This document shows, piece by piece, positions 46,604 to 55,905 of a stretch of 64,000 nucleotides of DNA. Both the position numbers and the translations under genes were made by a program. Source of the DNA: a virus; the IMG/VR virus record IMGVR_UViG_3300038463_000227, positions 1 through 64,000 of that record; one strand, given 5' to 3'. The number at the start of each line of letters is the position of its first letter. The stretch's first letter is position 1. The notes below the pieces were generated by a model that saw only the letters and a list, made by a program, of their open reading frames with translations, did no database searches and was not told the DNA's origin.

Positions 46604-47197
46604 ATGAAAGTTACATTCAAACAATTCAATAAATTCGTTGAAACTGAAGATGATCAACTAGCAGAACAACAGCTAGATGAAATATGGCCATTCACGGACC
46701 CCAAGAAAAAAGCTGAAGATGAAAAGAATAAACGTGATGCACTTGCTAAACTTCGTCAAAAACAAATTGATGATAGAAAAGCTCTTTCAGCAGCTAAAGA
46801 TAAACAAATGCAAGATACAAAAGATAAAATTGCAAAAGCCGCCGGGATTGCTGCCCAACCAAATAATGTAAAAAAAGCCGGACCAATGAATGCAGCAACT
46901 GCTCGAGCAGCTGAACAAGATTGGGTACGTGGAATGGCTAATGAAAGTGTTATGAATGATACTGTTATTAGTAAAATGGTACAAGGTTTAATTACCGGTT
47001 TAAGTCCAGCACAAAAACGTGCAATAATTAAAAATTATAATCAACCAGAACCACTTCATTTTGGTAAGTTTGAAGCAGATAGAGCAAAGGTTATGCGGGA
47101 TGTTTATGATGTGGTTACTAAAAATAACCCAAATAAAACAGACAACAGAATTCATAATGCTTTACTCAAGCATTTTAATGAAAAAGAAAAAGTATAA
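46604..47197 (+). CDS. Unknown rightward protein, coiled-coil rich
   Basis: 197 residues, one of three plus-strand genes. MKVTFKQFNKFVE then acidic linker with PFTDPKKKAEDE, a Lys/Asp/Ala-rich coiled coil (residues 30-85), and a C-terminal helical domain (AAEQDWVRGM onward). Followed at once by a good terminator (47199). Scaffold-like composition, but no family recognised. Confidence 0.75.
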   Translation: MKVTFKQFNKFVETEDDQLAEQQLDEIWPFTDPKKKAEDEKNKRDALAKLRQKQIDDRKALSAAKDKQMQDTKDKIAKAAGIAAQPNNVKKAGPMNAATARAAEQDWVRGMANESVMNDTVISKMVQGLITGLSPAQKRAIIKNYNQPEPLHFGKFEADRAKVMRDVYDVVTKNNPNKTDNRIHNALLKHFNEKEKV

Positions 47198-47198
47198 T

Positions 47199-47225
47199 AA
47201 AAGGAACCTTCGGGTTCCTTTTTTA
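47199..47225 (+). terminator. Rho-independent terminator
   Basis: AAAAGGAACC-TTCG-GGTTCCTTTT plus T run, immediately after the stop of 46604-47197. Confidence 0.9.
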
Positions 47226-47368
47226 TTAACTGTGCAAAAATGCTAAAAAGCTGTACCAAGTATATTTCACACAGAATTCTGTTGTAAAAATAATACGGTT
47301 AACTAAGCTCTTTGCATGTATAATGCCAATTTCAAGTTTACTAAGATCGATATACATGATTATTCCAA

Positions 47369-47611
47369 TCAAATTTTACCAGCTTTCCAGCTGCGGATTA
47401 AAATTGCGGCCCCAATGGTATTTATCACGGGACACAATCCCACGATAGTTAAACCAATGACTTCATACCACTTTGGTTTCATCCATGGGTCTTTACTTAC
47501 TTCCAAAGCACGTCGAGCCATAATAGCAATCGACATTAAATAGACAAGGGCTAAGGCTGCCCAAAGATAGTTATTCATAGAAATCCCTAAAGGTGGAAAG
47601 TTATCGGGCAT
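47369..47611 (-). CDS. Small two-helix membrane protein
   Basis: 80 residues; helices at about 10-25 (YLWAALALVYLMSIAIM) and 50-72 (VIGLTIVGLCPVINTIGAAI). Inner-membrane location likely. Downstream of the promoter at 47723. Confidence 0.65.
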   Translation of the reverse strand: MPDNFPPLGISMNNYLWAALALVYLMSIAIMARRALEVSKDPWMKPKWYEVIGLTIVGLCPVINTIGAAILIRSWKAGKI

Positions 47612-47613
47612 GA

Positions 47614-47691
47614 TTAAACCGGAACCAAAATGACATTACCACGATCAGTGATACCCATGTCGCCATCAATCGCATACATGTAAACACCCAT
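47614..47691 (-). CDS. 25-residue peptide
   Basis: MGVYMYAIDGDMGITDRGN then VILVPV. ATG after TTGGAGATAATC, first frame after promoter 47723-47766. Small but with a strong binding site. Confidence 0.5.
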   Translation of the reverse strand: MGVYMYAIDGDMGITDRGNVILVPV

Positions 47692-47722
47692 GATTATCTC
47701 CAAGAAGTAATTCAATGAAGAT

Positions 47723-47766
47723 ATAATATCATGGGTTAAATTATATGTATATAACTAAATTGTAAC
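47723..47766 (-). promoter_or_regulatory. Phage promoter, copy 7
   Basis: GTTACAATTTAGTTATATAC with TATTAT at offset 38. Drives 47691 leftward. Confidence 0.7.
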
Positions 47767-47768
47767 AG

Positions 47769-47873
47769 TTAGAAATCCCGACCACGGCCATCACCGCCAC
47801 CTGGTGGTGAATTAACTACCAAATATATAAGAACAACGAAAAATATTACAAATAATCCAATTATCAACCACAT
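47769..47873 (-). CDS. 34-residue membrane peptide
   Basis: MWLIIGLFVIFFVVLIYLVV then a Gly/Arg-rich tail (NSPPGGGDGRGRDF). Start after AGAGGTAGCTTAAT. One transmembrane helix. Confidence 0.6.
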   Translation of the reverse strand: MWLIIGLFVIFFVVLIYLVVNSPPGGGDGRGRDF

Positions 47874-47874
47874 A

Positions 47875-48933
47875 TTAAGCTACCTCTCTTTTATTTGTTT
47901 CAACTTTAGTAATCATATGACCACAACCATTGCAGTGACTACATTCGGCAACACCAGCATTAATGATGTTCATTAAATTATCCAAATAGTAATCTATCTG
48001 TTCTTTCATTTCTGAAAGTGAATTTGCTGACCATCCTTCAATTGGTGTATATCCTTGATAACCATCAGGTCGTTGGTTATATCCACGATATGTCATTTCA
48101 AACAGTTCAACTTCTTTGGTTGATACTGTTGCCTTTTTATACTTTGAATATTTGTGTTTATTACCCTTAGCAGTTCTTTCTTCATACATATAATCATAAG
48201 GTTTGATTTTGACAATCCGTTTTACGGTAAAACAAAAATCATGATTGGATGTAATCTTAGCCACTTTAGGATTGATATTTTCAATAACATGCTGTCTAAC
48301 AATACGGAAAACCTGATTTGAAGTTAAATGGCATGGACGTTCATGCATCAAAAATTCAGGAGTTAACAGTTTTTGAATATCTTCATAGTAGACAATAGAG
48401 GATAAATCTTGTTCATCCACTTTGTTATCATCCCACATATCCCGACGTGCTAACTTAACTTTCATTTGAATTGGCTTTTCATATGACTCAATTTCAAATT
48501 CACGTAATACTACCACTTCCCAATTTTCATGGGGTTTCCAACCTGCTTCGGTAGTTGTATGGACAGCTTCATATAGTGGCTGAATATTGGTATAATTCTG
48601 CCATACATCATAGCCATCACCATTCCGGTTAGTTTCAACATATTGATTGTTGACTTCTTCAGGAAACAGTTCTAAAGGAATTGATGGGAAATTATGTAAA
48701 GTCGCATCCTTGAGTTTATATTTTACAATAACATTTTTTGGATATGTTTTTTCTTCAACAGTTGTAATTTCGGTTGCACCAGGAATAAAGACAAACCCAT
48801 TATTAACAGGTAAGTCTTCTATGCCATTAACTTTATAATGCCATTGCTGACTGGTACCCCAAAGACTTTTGATAAAAATACCAAGGTTGGTCTTATAGAT
48901 TTCAAGTTTGGTTACTCTAATATTACTCATCAT
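47875..48933 (-). CDS. Unknown 352-residue protein with C-terminal Cys motif
   Basis: Start at MMSNIRVTKLEIYKTNLG. Beta-rich, many charged and aromatic residues; the end ECSHCNGCGHMITK offers a C-x2-C-x2-C metal site. Size and low similarity suggest a virion-associated or regulatory phage protein; not recognised. Confidence 0.7.
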   Translation of the reverse strand: MMSNIRVTKLEIYKTNLGIFIKSLWGTSQQWHYKVNGIEDLPVNNGFVFIPGATEITTVEEKTYPKNVIVKYKLKDATLHNFPSIPLELFPEEVNNQYVETNRNGDGYDVWQNYTNIQPLYEAVHTTTEAGWKPHENWEVVVLREFEIESYEKPIQMKVKLARRDMWDDNKVDEQDLSSIVYYEDIQKLLTPEFLMHERPCHLTSNQVFRIVRQHVIENINPKVAKITSNHDFCFTVKRIVKIKPYDYMYEERTAKGNKHKYSKYKKATVSTKEVELFEMTYRGYNQRPDGYQGYTPIEGWSANSLSEMKEQIDYYLDNLMNIINAGVAECSHCNGCGHMITKVETNKREVA

Positions 48934-48941
48934 TATTCCTA

Positions 48942-49235
48942 TCAGAACATCGGTTTTACATCACACATTATCATTTTGAAGTCGGCTTTTTTCTTACCCG
49001 GAACATCTTCTTCACCTAAATGAAAATGAATATATTCACCATTAACTAATAAAGCATATCCGTGTTCACGGAGTCTACGTTGCAATTCCGTAATAGCCTT
49101 CATTGCATTTTTTGAATTATTGTAAAAGACACAAGTACCAAAAGGGCCAAACTGGCCTTTTTGAGAACTACACCAAGTATTTGTAGTAGCTTCCTTAATA
49201 ACAAATACTTGGCGGGTTTGGTTTACATATGTCAT
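48942..49235 (-). CDS. Unknown protein
   Basis: 97 residues from MTYVNQTRQVFVIKEA. Compact beta-alpha-beta look with FGPFGTCVFYNN and helix NAMKAITELQRRL. Start lies 2 nt after the LemA-like stop. Confidence 0.6.
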   Translation of the reverse strand: MTYVNQTRQVFVIKEATTNTWCSSQKGQFGPFGTCVFYNNSKNAMKAITELQRRLREHGYALLVNGEYIHFHLGEEDVPGKKKADFKMIMCDVKPMF

Positions 49236-49236
49236 A

Positions 49237-49824
49237 TTACTTAGCACGCAATTGCAGTGGTGCTTCTTTTTTGGTTTTGAATGCATCATCAGCACGACCA
49301 GTTGATACAATATCAAAGTCTTTCAAATTCAGCTTTGGATAGCCGGCAACATGCATCCACATACCTTGCCAAAATGAACCCAATGCAGTTTCATACTGAC
49401 GTTTCAAATCAATTTGACGAGTCTGACCATTTTGGAAGTCATTACGACCAGCTTCAATGATTTGTTGGATTTGTTTGTAAACCGAAATATCCAAGTTTGG
49501 ATTTTGTTCTTTGATCCATTGCATACCTGCTTTGGAACCATCAGGACCATAACGTCCACCGATCGCTGCTTTAGTAAGTTCAATCAAATCAGCTTTGTAC
49601 ATATCAGGAACCTGAACTGATTCTTGAACTTTTTGACCATACTGAGCAAGCAAGTTTCGGTTGTTATCTTGTACAGCAGTCAATTGTTGTTCCATTGAGT
49701 TACCATAATTGTAAGCTGACACATAAGAACTTGCCACCACAATACCGACAATAATCAGAAAGCCCAAAAATGCCAAGACGGCAATCAATGCGCCTGAAAC
49801 TGCACCACGTTGTTTAGTATACAT
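49237..49824 (-). CDS. LemA-like membrane protein
   Basis: 195 residues from MYTKQRGAVSG after AAGGAAATATT. One transmembrane helix (residues 12-32, LIAVLAFLGFLIIVGIVVAS), then a helical domain with YGNSMEQQLTAVQDNNRNLL and VQVPDMYKADLIELTKAAI, as in LemA proteins, anchored with an extracytoplasmic helical bundle. The next gene upstream encodes its usual type of membrane partner. Confidence 0.75.
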   Translation of the reverse strand: MYTKQRGAVSGALIAVLAFLGFLIIVGIVVASSYVSAYNYGNSMEQQLTAVQDNNRNLLAQYGQKVQESVQVPDMYKADLIELTKAAIGGRYGPDGSKAGMQWIKEQNPNLDISVYKQIQQIIEAGRNDFQNGQTRQIDLKRQYETALGSFWQGMWMHVAGYPKLNLKDFDIVSTGRADDAFKTKKEAPLQLRAK

Positions 49825-49852
49825 AATATTTCCTTGTAAAATTAAAATTAAA

Positions 49853-50977
49853 TTAGTTTGATTCTTTATACACTTGATAAGTAAAAAACAAATAACCAGC
49901 AACAATTAAAACCATTGCCAACACCATCATCCACATAGGTGGATCAATCTCTGCATCTAAATAAGCCATATCTTTCATATGCTTACGTTTAAATGTTTTT
50001 GCGGTTTCCAATAACAATGCTTGAGTAACATTATCAGCAGTCAAGTCATCTAATGCTAAGATATCATCTCGCATTTTAACTTGGAAGATTGCATCCTGAG
50101 CAAATGCCATAACATTAACCCATGCAGCTTTCTTCGGATATTCTGGTGCACCAATGACAATTACCACATCATTTTTCTTACCATTTATCCATGCATTTTG
50201 GAGTGCATAGAAATAATTTGGATCAGCACTTTTGGTGATAACAATAACCGCATTTGCTTGTTTAGCAGGTCCTAAGACTTTTAAGACATTTGATAATTTA
50301 TCATTCCATTCAGTAAGGTTTGGAATTACCACACCAACTGGAACTACACGATTAATACGGTAAATGTCATAAACATCGCCGGGATATGGTGGGATCATAC
50401 CAACAAATTGATTCTTTAAAGACTCTTGTGCAGGTTGGAATAGACTTTCCGGCACCGCTTTAATATAATTTGTATAGTGATGTGATTCAGAAACGGGATC
50501 ACCTTTTTTGATGATAGTAAATCGTTGTGGATCGGGCAATGCATAAACTGCACGACTTGTCCAATCAGCACTATCAATGCGGAAATCGCCGATATTAGAA
50601 TTACAATCCCATTTTACAGTGTAGTGGTCTCGATAACAAGTATCACAAACTGTTGAGGAGGTTTGATTTTTACCAGAACCAGAGGTTACAGTTCGGCAAT
50701 TACAAGAATAGCTTTCTATATAAGAACCATGAGTTCGAGCTTTGGCGGTAACTTCCCCATTCCAAATTTCTGTATCATCTGTCTTTAATCCCTTACCTGC
50801 CCAAAACATAGCTGAGAGTACAAGGATACTAATTACAAAACCAATACCCATAACAAAACAGGCACCTTTGGTATCATAGCCACGCCAGTTACCAGAGATT
50901 CGTGGAATTATAAAAATGCCTAAGCAGGAAAGAAAAGCAGGTACAAGGAACATCCACAGCAAATCAATATTAATCAT
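49853..50977 (-). CDS. Membrane protein, partner of the LemA-like protein
   Basis: 374 residues. Helices at 8-25 and 42-64, a Cys-rich extracytoplasmic region (CNCRTVTSG, VCDTCYRDH; four Cys), a TPM-like alpha/beta domain (NAVIVITKSADPNYFY, DVVIVIGAPEYP), and a C-terminal helix (MMVLAMVLIVAGYLFF). TPM-domain proteins often accompany LemA. Role in the phage unknown; may modify the host envelope. Confidence 0.7.
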   Translation of the reverse strand: MINIDLLWMFLVPAFLSCLGIFIIPRISGNWRGYDTKGACFVMGIGFVISILVLSAMFWAGKGLKTDDTEIWNGEVTAKARTHGSYIESYSCNCRTVTSGSGKNQTSSTVCDTCYRDHYTVKWDCNSNIGDFRIDSADWTSRAVYALPDPQRFTIIKKGDPVSESHHYTNYIKAVPESLFQPAQESLKNQFVGMIPPYPGDVYDIYRINRVVPVGVVIPNLTEWNDKLSNVLKVLGPAKQANAVIVITKSADPNYFYALQNAWINGKKNDVVIVIGAPEYPKKAAWVNVMAFAQDAIFQVKMRDDILALDDLTADNVTQALLLETAKTFKRKHMKDMAYLDAEIDPPMWMMVLAMVLIVAGYLFFTYQVYKESN

Positions 50978-51062
50978 CGTAATTCCTTAAAGTATTAAAT
51001 GTATTTCAGAGGAGATTATAACACACTTATTTTAAAATGTGTTATAAATCTTTTGTAATAGC

Positions 51063-51347
51063 TTAATATTCTAGTTCGTCGTGTTCTTCGTCTTCTTCAT
51101 CAGTATCAGGTCTTGTGAAAGCATGAGTTCCTTCAGCTTCCATACGATGTAGATAATACCAGATTGTTTCCAATTGGTATATACGTTTTACCCTACGGTA
51201 AACTTTATGACCAACAATTCCAAGAACAATAGAAGCAAGCCCTAATACCATTGCTGCTATTATAAAGCCACCAGCCAGTCCTAACATATAGCCAATGTAA
51301 GTAAAGGATTGAACTGTAAGCATTACTTCTGGTGTAGGCGCTATCAT
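51063..51347 (-). CDS. Small membrane protein
   Basis: 94 residues with a helix at 13-46 (IGYMLGLAGGFIIAAMVLGL), a basic loop and an acidic tail (DTDEEDEEHDELEY). TGA-ATG overlap with the gene upstream. Confidence 0.65.
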   Translation of the reverse strand: MIAPTPEVMLTVQSFTYIGYMLGLAGGFIIAAMVLGLASIVLGIVGHKVYRRVKRIYQLETIWYYLHRMEAEGTHAFTRPDTDEEDEEHDELEY

Positions 51348-51604
51348 TTTGCAGCCCTTGGAACTCTATGTTGTGGACGGAATGGTTCTGAAATTTGTAC
51401 ATCAGATTTTGATAAGTCAATACTTAGTTCAACCAATGTTTCTTCAGGACGTAATTTGATATCATATTTGTTTGTAAAGATCTTTGCTTCGATTGGGCGC
51501 TCTACAAAACTTGCTTGCTGCTTTGCAGTATCAAAGCCGGCGAAATAGGTTCCATTTGCAGTTTTGACAACATACAAAGAGATAGTAGTTTTATTTTCAG
51601 ACAT
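51344..51604 (-). CDS. Unknown protein
   Basis: 86 residues, beta-rich N-terminus with FAGFDTAKQQASFVE. Ends in basic residues RPQHRVPRAAK. No family recognised. Confidence 0.65.
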   Translation of the reverse strand: MSENKTTISLYVVKTANGTYFAGFDTAKQQASFVERPIEAKIFTNKYDIKLRPEETLVELSIDLSKSDVQISEPFRPQHRVPRAAK

Positions 51605-51618
51605 TGTGTTTCTCCGGG

Positions 51619-52062
51619 TTAATAATTAAGACTTTTTGTGGTTTTTAGAAAACTGAGATAGATAAGAATATTAAGAGCGCGAGCTAAATATTCTGTATGC
51701 ATTAATGGTATTGTGTATGCTTTTGAGATATCAAACATTGTTGTTACAAATGATACAGACCATTGTGGTTGTTTACTAAAATGTATAACACTGACATTAA
51801 TTACAAGTTGTAATTTCTGTTCAACTATAGATAATGCATTCAGATCATTTATATAATCGATTCCCCTAGCACCACGAGCCAATGGTGGAATCTTACTTGT
51901 AAAATAATCATTTAGTTTGTTATTTTTTGCTGCCAAACTCCACTCTGATAATGTATCAGAACTCACCTCATTAAAGATATTATTAAGTAATTCTTCAGTG
52001 ACTACTGGTCTAATATCTTTTTTGATCTTAGCTTCTTTGAATTGTAAGATTTCTGCTGTCAT
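51619..52062 (-). CDS. Unknown protein
   Basis: 147 residues, alpha-helical with a hydrophobic C-terminus (ALNILIYLSFL). Start overlaps the TGA of the metallophosphoesterase gene (ATGA). No family recognised. Confidence 0.65.
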   Translation of the reverse strand: MTAEILQFKEAKIKKDIRPVVTEELLNNIFNEVSSDTLSEWSLAAKNNKLNDYFTSKIPPLARGARGIDYINDLNALSIVEQKLQLVINVSVIHFSKQPQWSVSFVTTMFDISKAYTIPLMHTEYLARALNILIYLSFLKTTKSLNY

Positions 52063-52934
52063 ACTTGATATACAGTTTTGGTATCATAGGAATTGTTATA
52101 TACAGTTGGTTCATTAGGATATCCCAATGGATTACAATGTAATTCACTATCACCAACTTTACCATGGTATGCAGTATGAGTATGACCAAAGAAAAGCATG
52201 GCTGGTTTATGTTTTAAAATAAACTCATTCAGGTGTGTACCAAATGCATGATTAAGCAATCGAGTGGTATGATCTTTCATATACTGAGGATCAACTGCAT
52301 CCATACTTGGCATGTGATGAGTAACAATAACAGTTCTACTATTATCTTTACCATTCATCCACTTTTCAAACTTAGCAATAGTCGTATTAAATATTGCTGC
52401 CATATCCGCAGGTGGCATCTTACTAATAGTATCATTAGAATTTGTTTTATAGATATGTCGATGGTCAGCAATGCAACGGGCTACTATGGCATGAACTTCT
52501 TCATTACCTTTCGCATAATCAGTCCACATGGTTCCACATAGGAATGTGACACCATCAATTTTAACTTTCTTTGGATCATTACCAGCGACCGTCATCTTAG
52601 AATAATCTAATGAAGCAGCTTGTAGTGTTGATTCGATTTTCGGAAGTGTTTCAGTCATATGCATACCATAATGTTCATGGTTGCCAATAACATAAATTAC
52701 ATGTTTAAATCGAGGTACAACTAATTCAAAGAAGGTAGCAATACGCTGTGGTTGTTTAGCAGTAGCTAAATCGCCGGCAACTATAAGTACAGTATCTTTA
52801 TCAGTTGGAAGATGGGGTAAAAGTTTTAAAGCATGATCTTGTACTTTTGCATTACTGGAGTCATACAGATCATAATAAAACTCAAGATGTAAATCTGAGC
52901 ATTCACGAATATTCAACATAATTTCTTTCATCAA
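52059..52934 (-). CDS. Metallophosphoesterase (calcineurin-like)
   Basis: 291 residues. CSDLHLEF, VAGDLA, VIGNHEHYG, VTHHMPS and FFGHTHT are in order and spacing the five metal-binding blocks of the calcineurin-like phosphoesterase fold. Likely a phosphodiesterase or phosphatase acting on nucleotides or nucleic acid. Second metallophosphatase in the window besides 14958. Confidence 0.9.
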   Translation of the reverse strand: MMKEIMLNIRECSDLHLEFYYDLYDSSNAKVQDHALKLLPHLPTDKDTVLIVAGDLATAKQPQRIATFFELVVPRFKHVIYVIGNHEHYGMHMTETLPKIESTLQAASLDYSKMTVAGNDPKKVKIDGVTFLCGTMWTDYAKGNEEVHAIVARCIADHRHIYKTNSNDTISKMPPADMAAIFNTTIAKFEKWMNGKDNSRTVIVTHHMPSMDAVDPQYMKDHTTRLLNHAFGTHLNEFILKHKPAMLFFGHTHTAYHGKVGDSELHCNPLGYPNEPTVYNNSYDTKTVYQV

Positions 52935-52972
52935 TATATTTTATAATTATAACATGGATATGACTTTAACAG

Positions 52973-53119
52973 TTAAGCTATTAAGAGCCATTTTTTGAAA
53001 CAAACTTTAATTTCACGGACTACACCAGTATCATTGGAACCTGTTAGTTCAATAATTCGTTTCTCAAGTAGAGCTTTGTCCCTACGCAGAATATATGGTT
53101 GTAAATCTATGACTTTCAT
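52973..53119 (-). CDS. Small protein, in frame with the upstream TAG-ended gene
   Basis: 48 residues, MKVIDLQPYILRRDKALLEK. Its ATG lies two codons after the TAG that ends 53126-53410 and in the same frame, so amber read-through would make one fused membrane protein. It also has its own AGTAGG upstream. Confidence 0.6.
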   Translation of the reverse strand: MKVIDLQPYILRRDKALLEKRIIELTGSNDTGVVREIKVCFKKWLLIA

Positions 53120-53125
53120 TTTAAC

Positions 53126-53410
53126 CTACTGTTTTTTGCTACTATAGTATTTATTCAACTTTTTGAATGGGTTGTTTAAAATAAGCCATTTAACAACAGA
53201 ATATCTTTCTAACCAATTAAAAAATCTACGAAGAAAATACTGGCGTATAATGGATACTGTTGTGTAAACAACAACCATTATAAAGTTTTGGGTGTGTGTG
53301 ATTTGAAAGCCGAGCATTGGTAATACTGTAGCATTCAGGGTTAAAGATGTAGCTAGTCCTACAATAGTATTGGTGCCTGTTTCAAAGGCGGAGCCAAGTT
53401 TTGATTGCAC
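53126..53410 (-). CDS. Small membrane protein ending in TAG
   Basis: 94 residues: two hydrophobic helices (VGLATSLTLNATVLPML and FIMVVVYTTVSIIRQYFL), a basic C-terminus (KKLNKYYSSKKQ). Typical of a family of two-helix phage/prophage membrane proteins of unknown role. Stop codon TAG with the next gene in frame behind it. Confidence 0.7.
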   Translation of the reverse strand: MQSKLGSAFETGTNTIVGLATSLTLNATVLPMLGFQITHTQNFIMVVVYTTVSIIRQYFLRRFFNWLERYSVVKWLILNNPFKKLNKYYSSKKQ

Positions 53411-53419
53411 TTACTTCCT

Positions 53420-53737
53420 TTATTCATTTTGGAGAACGGGAATTCCGTTAAGGATATGTTGTGGGCCATATAATTTAATCAAATAAAATGATTGATTTTT
53501 ATGATACATTTCATATGTTTTAATGACTTTTGATAAGTCATATGATATATCATTAATCATAATAGCAGGATTACAATAAAAATCATTACTACACATTTTA
53601 AAAATTGTGGTGTTATCTTGTTTGGATAGTTCATCAACTTCAACAAAAAATCCTAATTTTCTAAACTTCTTTGCTCGCTTGTAGGTTGCCTTCATATCCT
53701 GATGAGTACCAAAGGCATAATTCCAAAGAACATCCAT
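53420..53737 (-). CDS. Unknown protein
   Basis: 105 residues, mixed alpha/beta; TYKRAKKFRKLGFFVEVDE. TAATG overlaps with upstream gene. No family recognised. Confidence 0.6.
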   Translation of the reverse strand: MDVLWNYAFGTHQDMKATYKRAKKFRKLGFFVEVDELSKQDNTTIFKMCSNDFYCNPAIMINDISYDLSKVIKTYEMYHKNQSFYLIKLYGPQHILNGIPVLQNE

Positions 53738-53937
53738 TATTTTCCCATTAGAAAATTATAAAACATTAACAAATTAAGTTCAAGTAAAAACATTATTTCA
53801 ACTGTTTGGATCCAGGATTTAGTTCGTTTGTACCATTTGGCACCAACAAAAGAAGCAACTGCTCCAATAAAAAATCCAGCTATGACGGGAATAGAGCCAT
53901 GAATTAATTTGATTAATTCAGCAGTGAATTCATCCAT
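53737..53937 (-). CDS. Small membrane protein
   Basis: 66 residues with helices at 14-30 (IPVIAGFFIGAVASFVG) and 46-63. Coupled by overlap to both neighbours. Unknown function. Confidence 0.65.
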   Translation of the reverse strand: MDEFTAELIKLIHGSIPVIAGFFIGAVASFVGAKWYKRTKSWIQTVEIMFLLELNLLMFYNFLMGK

Positions 53938-53938
53938 A

Positions 53939-54376
53939 TTAATCCTTAAAGAAATCTGATGTTACATTTTGGATTTCAATTGGATGTGGAACATATTCAA
54001 CTTTAACACTTTCAGCGACTCGGGTATAAAACTCACCTTCCCCTATCCATTTAGACATAAGTTGTAGCTCAAAAGCAAATTCTAATAGTTGATCAACTGT
54101 ATATGGTGCATGTGGGAAATGCTTTTCACCAAGTTCAACTAGAGCTTCCTGAAATTCTTCTTTTTGATAGTCACGAGGATCATACATATTACCAAAACCA
54201 GGACCTTGGTTTTTACTTTCAAAGAGTTTACAAAATTCAATAAGAAATTTTACTTTCTCTATGAATAAACCTTCCATCATACCGGTTTTATAATTATCAG
54301 CATCATTTTCCCAAGAGGTAACAGTTAAACGATATCCTGCAGGTATTACCATATCACCTTCAACATTTTGCATCAT
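53939..54376 (-). CDS. Unknown protein
   Basis: 145 residues, acidic, from MMQNVEGDMVIPAGY. A tiny coupled frame (about 16 codons, MTDTKICLKSYGVKTK) immediately upstream ends in ATGA on its start and may be a leader peptide. No family recognised. Confidence 0.65.
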   Translation of the reverse strand: MMQNVEGDMVIPAGYRLTVTSWENDADNYKTGMMEGLFIEKVKFLIEFCKLFESKNQGPGFGNMYDPRDYQKEEFQEALVELGEKHFPHAPYTVDQLLEFAFELQLMSKWIGEGEFYTRVAESVKVEYVPHPIEIQNVTSDFFKD

Positions 54377-54422
54377 TTTGTTTTTACTCCATAGGATTTA
54401 AGACAGATTTTGGTATCAGTCA

Positions 54423-54596
54423 TTAGAATGTTTCCACATAATTTATTATGCCTAATATGATAGATAAGGCAATGATAAGGGCAATTGCTTGTAGCCTACA
54501 TTCTTCTTTGCTGTGGCCATTTCTACGAAGATCCCTATAAAGAATCCTCGCATAAAATAGGCCAAATGCTGTATAGAAAATATTGTAGCTGAGCAT
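54423..54596 (-). CDS. Small membrane protein
   Basis: 57 residues: MLSYNIFYTAFGLFYARILY, basic loop with RRNGHSKEE, then helix ALIIALSIILGIIN. Starts 1 nt after the DNA ligase stop. Confidence 0.6.
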   Translation of the reverse strand: MLSYNIFYTAFGLFYARILYRDLRRNGHSKEECRLQAIALIIALSIILGIINYVETF

Positions 54597-54597
54597 C

Positions 54598-55905
54598 TTA
54601 GTCGATTACTACAACTTTGTCATCACGTTCGCGGACAAATGTTGGAAAGCGTAAAGATGAGACTTCTTTAGATTTTGAACGAGTGACATCTTGGTATTTG
54701 ATAACAACTGTTTTACCAATCCAATCAGTCATGGCACGATGTTCATCACTGAATCCTGAACCACAACGTGCTTCAACACGTTCACCTGATTCAGTAAATC
54801 CAACAACTTCAATACCACCCATCAAATCAGCAAGACGTGATTTTGGTTTACCTTTGTATGTACCAACAACAAGACAGTCCACATCAAAGAATCGTTTTAC
54901 TTTACACCAAGTAATTTTACGATCCCATTCATAAACGGCATTCCATTCTTTCAGAATCAAGCCTTCAATCTTACGGGCTTTGTTTTCTGGTTTGTCAATG
55001 GCTTCATTACAGAAATCTGCCATGTCTTGGTAGTTCATTACTTCACGACCTTCAGACAGGATGATTTTTTCACAGCGATTAATCTTAAGCATTTCAGTTA
55101 AGATTGAACGTGTATCACGCATAGTGATATTTGTTTTTTGAACCAACCAGTGACGCAATGGCATCAAGAAGAATGCACGGAAACGAAGATTTGCTTTGGC
55201 TTCATCATTACCTGCTTTCTTAGCATTTACTGTATCAGTAAATCCAAGATCAGAACAACGTTCACCATCAAGTACAAAGTCTTCACCATATGCACCACGA
55301 ATTCTTTGGAGTTCTTCATCAAACAAACCATTCACATGAGTGGCTTCTTTACCTGAACGGCTGAAATAAGTTACACTGTCTTTTTTAACAATGGCAATTG
55401 TACGTTCACCATCATATTTAAAATCTGCTTGACAAGGGAATGTGATATATTTTTCAAAGTCTTCAAATTCATCACACTTATCAGCCAACATAACTTCAAA
55501 TGATGGAACGAGATTAGGAAATACTTTATTGACTGTATCAGCAGAGAATCCGCCTTTTAAGTCTTTGTCGAAGATACGAGCAATTATTGGTTGAGCATAA
55601 TGATTGAATGTACCAATTATATGAGTAACAGCTGCACGAGCTGCATCACCGGTAAGTTCACGAGATGCTAATTGATCCAATACCAAGAACAGTGCATTAT
55701 AATCATGCTGTTCTTCCATACACTTTGAGGCATGTTGTGGCATGTCATATTTCTTAACACCAAAAATCCGATATGGATCAAGGGCTTCTTTGATTAATCG
55801 CTGTGCGACTGAATCGGCTTTTGCAAGATGTGCTTGGATTTCTTTTTTAGAACCAGCACCAGTTGCATTTTCACATGCTAAAATTACTTCAGTAAAATTA
55901 CTCAT
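54598..55905 (-). CDS. ATP-dependent DNA ligase
   Basis: 435 residues. DFKYDGERT (residue about 157) is motif I with the adenylated Lys; FVLDGERCSD is motif III, IEGLILKEW motif IV and WCKVKRFFD motif V. An N-terminal helical DNA-binding domain (1-140) precedes the nucleotidyltransferase and OB-fold domains, as in T4-type phage ligases. It seals nicks during phage replication. Start ATG after AAAAGGAATATA. Confidence 0.93.
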   Translation of the reverse strand: MSNFTEVILACENATGAGSKKEIQAHLAKADSVAQRLIKEALDPYRIFGVKKYDMPQHASKCMEEQHDYNALFLVLDQLASRELTGDAARAAVTHIIGTFNHYAQPIIARIFDKDLKGGFSADTVNKVFPNLVPSFEVMLADKCDEFEDFEKYITFPCQADFKYDGERTIAIVKKDSVTYFSRSGKEATHVNGLFDEELQRIRGAYGEDFVLDGERCSDLGFTDTVNAKKAGNDEAKANLRFRAFFLMPLRHWLVQKTNITMRDTRSILTEMLKINRCEKIILSEGREVMNYQDMADFCNEAIDKPENKARKIEGLILKEWNAVYEWDRKITWCKVKRFFDVDCLVVGTYKGKPKSRLADLMGGIEVVGFTESGERVEARCGSGFSDEHRAMTDWIGKTVVIKYQDVTRSKSKEVSSLRFPTFVRERDDKVVVID

